From: Alternaria dauci
Lineage: Eukaryota > Ascomycota > Dothideomycetes > Pleosporales > Pleosporaceae
Assembly (NCBI RefSeq): GCF_042100115.1
Contig: NC_091275.1
Location: forward strand, 2,914,001-2,978,000
Length of the DNA stretch: 64,000 nucleotides
Reading direction: 5' to 3'
Shown: positions 59,107 through 64,000 of the stretch, in pieces
How the letters are laid out: the number at the start of each line of letters is the position of its first letter
Numbering within the stretch: position 1 is the first letter of the stretch
Program-made: the position numbers and the translations under genes
The notes under the pieces: generated by a model
What the model saw: only the letters and a program-made list of their open reading frames with translations
The model's database searches: none
What the model was told of the DNA's origin: nothing

Positions 59107-61995
59107 AATTTTTTGTTTTCTGCAAGTGGGGGGATATCATCAAAATAAAACTTCAAAAAAGTAAAAAGTAGCTATCCCTCTGCTTATTAGTTATAAAAGT
59201 TAATAAAAAAAGATAAAGTAATAACGCGATTTAAACGCTAGACTAATTAGTGTTTTAGGGTAGTAAAGCTCTAACGTCTATACGCGAAAACTAAAGTTAA
59301 AAAAATTTACTAAAGGTAACTAAAAAGATACCTATTAAACCTTAGTAGGCCTAATAGGGATTACTAGTATTAGCTAGTAATATAATTATAATATATTATA
59401 AAGGGAGGAGGATATAGTATCTTTACTATAATTAAGCTTACTTAGAATTTTATATATTTCTATAAAAGCCTAGCTACTTCTAACCTTTATACTAATACTA
59501 ACTTTAAGTATCCTACTATATATAATTAAATTATACTATATATAATTAAATTATACTATATATAATTAAATTATACTATATATAATTAAATTATACTATA
59601 TATAAATATATATATTTCCTCTTTATCCTTATCTAGGAGGTCTTCTAGCCTAGCCTAAAAACCTTAGCTAGATAAGTACTAATTAATATATCTATAAGTA
59701 CGTAATATACTTACCTTATATATACTAAGGAGCTACTTAGAGTAGTCCTTAATAAGTTAAATAAGTAATTACCTAAGTTCTACTACCTCTTATAGACTAA
59801 GATAGTAGATAATATTAATATTATTAATACCTCTAATATTAGTAATATTATTATAGAGGTAGCTATTAGGTAGAGGAGGATATAGATAGGGAGGAAGGTA
59901 GAGGAGCTAGTATATATAGCTTATATAGATAGCTACTATAGCTATAGGCTCCTTATATTTAGCTACCTTATTATTCTTAAATAAAGTACTTTTAGCTAGG
60001 AAACTAAGAACTAGCTATTTAAATAATAAACGTACTAGTAAAAGACGTAAGTATAATACTATTAAAAGATACTATAATAAATTATAGTAAAGGTATATTT
60101 CCTAAATACCTATTTTTACTATATATAGCTATATATAGTTTAATAATAAATAGGTTAAAACTAAAGCCCTAAACTTTAAGTAGTTCTAGATAGTTATAGT
60201 AATATTAAGGAGAAGAGGAGTTAAAGTAGAAGAGGAGTTAAAGTAGAAGAGGAGTTTTTTAATTAATAACTATAGTTTATAGCTTACCTCTAGGCTTATA
60301 ACTATAGTACTTAAGGCTATAGAAATATTTAAGTAACTACTAGCTCTTTAAATTTCTATTTCTTAACTTCTAATTTAATATACTAAAGAGAAATACCTTC
60401 TTTAATACTATATACTTTATAATATATAATTACGTTATAGGTGTTAAGTAGCTATTCCTTAAGTAATAGATAGTACTTAATATTAACACTAATATAGATA
60501 TAAAGTACTAGTACACTAAGGATTAAATTAGCTTAATCTATAATAATCTTAAGCCTTATAGTATCTTAAGCCCCTTCTTAGACGCCTACCTCTCCTTTCT
60601 AAACTTATTAGATAATACTATTAAGAACTAATATAAAATTCTCTTCTATATAGATAGCCTATTTACTATAACTCTTATTTACTTAAGTAGTATTACTTTA
60701 CTAGCTAGTACTAAGATAAATATAGAAGTAAGGTTATCTATTACTATAGAGTAGAATATTTATATTAAGAAGCTAAGTAATATAAAAGTAGCTAAGGGTA
60801 TACTTATAATAAAGTAAGAGGCGTATATTAAGATAGTTATAGGTAAGGACTATAATAGATAGCTATAGTAAGTCCTTAGCTAGCTTATCCCTATCTTATA
60901 ATTATATAAAGTAGGTATAGCTAATAATTATACGTATAGGGTAGGTATTAATAAGGTAGTAGATAATTAATTTAATAATAATAATAATAATATAGGAGGC
61001 TTAGGATATAGTATAATAAGACCTATTAGGTATATAGTAGCTATAGAGGAGTTTAGGTAATAGTACTACTAATATATAGGCTTTATAGCTACTTAAAGGG
61101 AATTATAATTATAATTATAATTATAACTATAACTATAACTATAACTATAACTATAATTATAATAGTAGTAGTACTACTTATACTCTTAAAATATAATTAC
61201 TATAATATAATAGAGCTTAATCTCTAGGTAGTATTAGTAGTAATTATAATAGTAGGGACGTTAAGGTAATATAGGGTATAATATAAGTAGAGTAGATAGA
61301 GAGGTATTATAGGTAAAAAGAGACTTCTAAATGCGCTAGGATAGTTTAGGCTTAGTTTTAAAATTTCTTAGTAATATAATATAAGATAATACTATAGGCC
61401 CTATCCCTAGGGCCTAGGGGGGAATAAGTACTAGCTACGCTAGTAGATAAAGGATATTAAAAGGGTATTAGAGGAGTAATATCTTAGGCTTAAAGAGAGG
61501 GAGTTTAAAGAGATACTATAGGGATAAGAGAATAAGGTATAGATAGTACTAATACTAATATTTCTCTAACTAAAGCTAATTATTAAATAGTAGTAGCTAT
61601 ACTATAGGTAGCTAGTTAGTTATTCTTAAGAAGGGGTAGTAGAGGTAGTAGAGGTAGTAGTAGTAGTAGAGGTAGTAGTAGTTATAAAAGGGAGCTATAA
61701 AGGTTATAAAGGGTAGCTATAAAGGTTATAAAGGGTAGAAATAGTAAAGGATAGTAGAGGATAGTAGAAGATAGTAGGGGATAGCGTATAAGTTAGAAGG
61801 TTACGTCTTATAGTCTCTAGTTTACGTATAATACTATTATACATCTTTATATCTAGCGTTTATAATATACTATATATATACTAGTAGTACTAAATATAGG
61901 TATAAGCCTATAGTTACCTAGTTAGCGCTTTATCTTAAAAAAAGTCCCTAAACGTACTATAACAACAAAAAAAGTCTGTAAAGGCTGAAGCTAAA
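59107..61995 (+). mobile_element. T1 repeat copy (c), long form
   Basis: Head with TTTTTTGTTTTCTGCAAG and a G run at 59,107; tail GTCTGTAAAGGCTGAAGCTA at 61,995. The 1.5-kb internal stretch (about 59,865-61,430) carries an inverted T2 copy, an AATTATAACTAT microsatellite near 61,100-61,165 and the 200-bp repeat. Inserted in element C. No clean target duplication was found, so later rearrangement on the right side is likely. Confidence 0.68.
59521..59600. repeat. 20-bp minisatellite, four perfect units
   Basis: TATAATTAAATTATACTATA repeated four times without a mismatch, within T1 copy (c). The corresponding places in copies (a) and (b) hold fewer, more diverse units that keep CG-containing variants, so the array expanded in this copy. 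Confidence 0.9.
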
Positions 61996-62330
61996 AAGTA
62001 GGTATATAGTTATAAGTCTCTTAAACTTCTTCTTTAAATATAATTAAGTTAAACACTATAAGGACTTAAGAGATATACTAGCTTTCTCGACCTTATAAAG
62101 CCTTATATAATAGTATACTTTACTAATAAGTACTATAAACTTAGTAACTAAATTTATAAGGGTTATAACTAAGATCTATAAAGAGTATATCCCTAATTAC
62201 TATATACTATACCTAGATAACGTCTATATTAAGGGGCTAAAGATAAGGTATTATAATAAGGAAGTAGAGCTAGGTATTTAAAAATTTATAGCTAAATACT
62301 TTTTAAATATTAATAAGGTATTAGTAGTAT
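61996..62330 (+). mobile_element. Gypsy element D, reverse-transcriptase fragment
   Basis: Plus-strand conceptual translation near 62,100-62,330 reads VTKFIRVITKIYKEYIPNY, YLDNVYIKG, then YYNKEV, KFIAKYF and INKVL. It belongs to the fungal gypsy RT subtype whose catalytic box is followed by VxxKGP; YLDD is again YLDN. The fragment is cut off at about 62,330 by the start of element C copy II. Confidence 0.65.
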
Positions 62331-64000
62331 AGTAGAGAAACTAGGGGAAGTATAAGTAGTTAAAAAACTATTAGGCTTAGGGATAGTGTAAGAAAAAGAG
62401 GCCTTATAGAAACTAGCTAAATAGTGTTTAGCTACGAAATAATAACTATAAGATATATACTCCTTTTAATATTTCTATATCTATTTACTATATTAAGTAC
62501 TTATTCCTAATAGAGAATTAGTAATAAAATACTCTACTATATATAGTAACTAATTAAAACTTAAACCTTATAACCTTTTAACCTTAGGAAAGCTTTAAGC
62601 GTTTACTAAGTATAAAATCTATTTAAAGACTTTATAAGACGCTCTATCTTAAAGTCTTAGATAGTAAGAGAAATTAGAATAGATATAGTATAGAATAAGT
62701 AAGAAATAATAAGAGAATAGTAATAGTATATAGTAACCTAAAGAATATTTAGTAATAAAAAAGTATAAAGACTAAAGAATATAAATAAGTAGGGATATAG
62801 AAAGACCCTTAAGAAGTAAGAAAGATATAATAGAGGTACTAAGTTACTAATAATACTAGGGTTATAACTAGAGTATAGCTACGCCGTATAAGGTAGTATA
62901 TTATATAAAGAGTATAGGCTAAGATAATAATCCTTAAGATAGCTATATAGATAAAGAATATAATAGAGCGTATATAGATAGGCTAAATAATATATAGGGC
63001 TAAGAATAATAGTAATAACCCCTATAGAGTACTACTAATAAGGAAAAAACTAATAATAAATAATTAGATTAATAGACTAAAGATAGCTAACTAAGATAGT
63101 ATCTTAAGATATATAAAGAAGAGGGTAATTACCCTCTTACTAAAAGACTCTTAGATATATAAGTAACTAACTAGTTAAACCTAAGTACTACTTTATATAG
63201 TACTTATACTCTTTATTATAGCCCTTACTATACTTATTATATATATTACGTAGATAAGTAAGAACTAATAAGTAAGGAATAAGATAAGTAAAAGAACCTA
63301 ATCTATTACTAAGCTACTAGCTAGAAGCTAAAATATAGATTAATTTACTTCTACTACTAAAATAAAGAAACTAGAAGCCTTAGCTAATAGTATAATAATA
63401 CTAGTAGATTTACTAAGTGCACTAGTAGTAATACTAGGAAGCTCTATTTCCTTAGATATTCTACTAGTGTAGTCCCCTAATAATAAAATAATAAAGGTCC
63501 TTTAGATAATAGTAGCCTTACTCTAATAGCTAGGAAGCTAAGACCTAATAGTAGCTATATAACTCCCGCCGTATCTAGCTAAAATAGTTCTAGTCTTTAA
63601 TAGTACTAATATTACTACGTTCTTAGAATGCTTTAAAGATATATCTAAGTACTATAGGTTTAGTAATAAAGCTATAGTTAATAGGCTCTTAGCTTATTAT
63701 AAGTAGAAGTAGTAAACTATTATCTAAGCTTCTAATACCTATAATATAGCTTAGGTAAATAAGTCTTAAAAAGACTTTAGATAAGTGCTTAAGAAGTTAT
63801 TTAAGAGTAATAACTAGAGCTAGTAAGAAGTATAAGCTAAATACTTTAAATATTAGCTTCTTTAGTATTAAGTAAGGTCTAATCTAAATATTAAGGAATA
63901 TTTATAAGAGTTCTAAATCTATAGTAAACGTTATATTAAAGCTATAACTATTAATAAAGAATACTAAGGTTTCTATCTAGTTAAGGGATTACTACTTAGA
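62331..64000 (+). mobile_element. Gypsy element C, copy II (partial; runs off the window)
   Basis: Parallel to copy I but without the element B insertion; the unoccupied site CTAGT is at 63,590-63,594. From about 63,590 the plus-strand translation reads FNSTNITTFLECFKDISKYY and NRLLAYYK, a gypsy gag start (FDGTN-type block), with stops at former glutamine codons. The element continues past the window end. Confidence 0.7.

Larger units (their letters stand above)
18723..64000. other. AT-rich, RIP-mutated repeat isochore (interrupted by one normal island)
   Basis: From about 18,723 the sequence changes abruptly. TpA steps dominate, CpA and TpG are almost absent, and CpG still occurs. Almost no frame exceeds 60 codons on either strand over 45 kb; the exceptions are two in the island at 39.75-41.4 kb and one chance frame at 57.39 kb. 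Repeated copies differ mainly by C/T and G/A changes, and retrotransposon frames are broken by TAA/TAG where CAA/CAG would be expected. Together this is the signature of repeat-induced point mutation acting on nested transposons. The individual elements I can recognise are listed separately; the rest is unresolved repeat DNA. Confidence 0.95.

Noticed and set aside
1..64000. CRISPR arrays, rRNA genes, intact tRNA genes
   Set aside because: None seen. The only tRNA-like signal is the degenerate box in T1, and no regularly spaced repeat with unique spacers exists.

Overview
This is nuclear DNA of a filamentous ascomycete. Evidence: short introns (48-91 nt) with GTRNGT donors and TAG/CAG acceptors, a Zn2Cys6 regulator, a fungal rhodopsin-domain protein, a GH18 chitinase, and long stretches of DNA mutated by repeat-induced point mutation (RIP). 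The two-speed layout (ordinary gene-rich DNA butting onto AT-rich RIP DNA) recalls Dothideomycetes/Pleosporales such as Leptosphaeria, but that placement is inference.

Positions 1-18,720 are normal gene space with nine genes. In order: the 3' part of an annexin (+); a rhodopsin-domain membrane protein (-); a Zn2Cys6 transcription factor (-); COQ4, ubiquinone biosynthesis (-); a SET-domain lysine methyltransferase (+); SEC21, gamma-COP (-); LIP5, lipoyl synthase (+); a secreted GH18 chitinase (-); and a CENP-O/Mcm21 kinetochore protein (-). COQ4/SET and SEC21/LIP5 are divergent pairs on shared promoters of about 420 bp. Apart from neighbouring housekeeping roles I see no pathway cluster. All exon models were built by hand from splice sites and are in frame end to end.

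From about 18,723 to 64,000 the base composition collapses. TpA is everywhere, CpA and TpG are almost gone, CpG partly survives, and almost no reading frame exceeds 60 codons. This is RIP-mutated, nested transposon DNA. I can recognise (i) a minus-strand Ty3/gypsy pol remnant (19.6-24.0 kb); (ii) a complete minus-strand Ty3/gypsy element with two 476-bp LTRs and a 5-bp target duplication (51,777-58,928), sitting inside another gypsy element whose unoccupied site survives at 63.59 kb; (iii) further gypsy fragments; and (iv) a repeated family, called T1 here, with 14-15 bp target duplications, tandem multimers and a tRNA-like box near one end.

Inside this desert is one island of ordinary composition (about 39,750-41,400). 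It holds a TATA box and a small spliced gene for a signal-peptide-bearing, cysteine-rich protein: an effector-like gene isolated in an AT isochore. It is the most interesting object in the window. Its promoter side contains a foldback (MITE-like) element.
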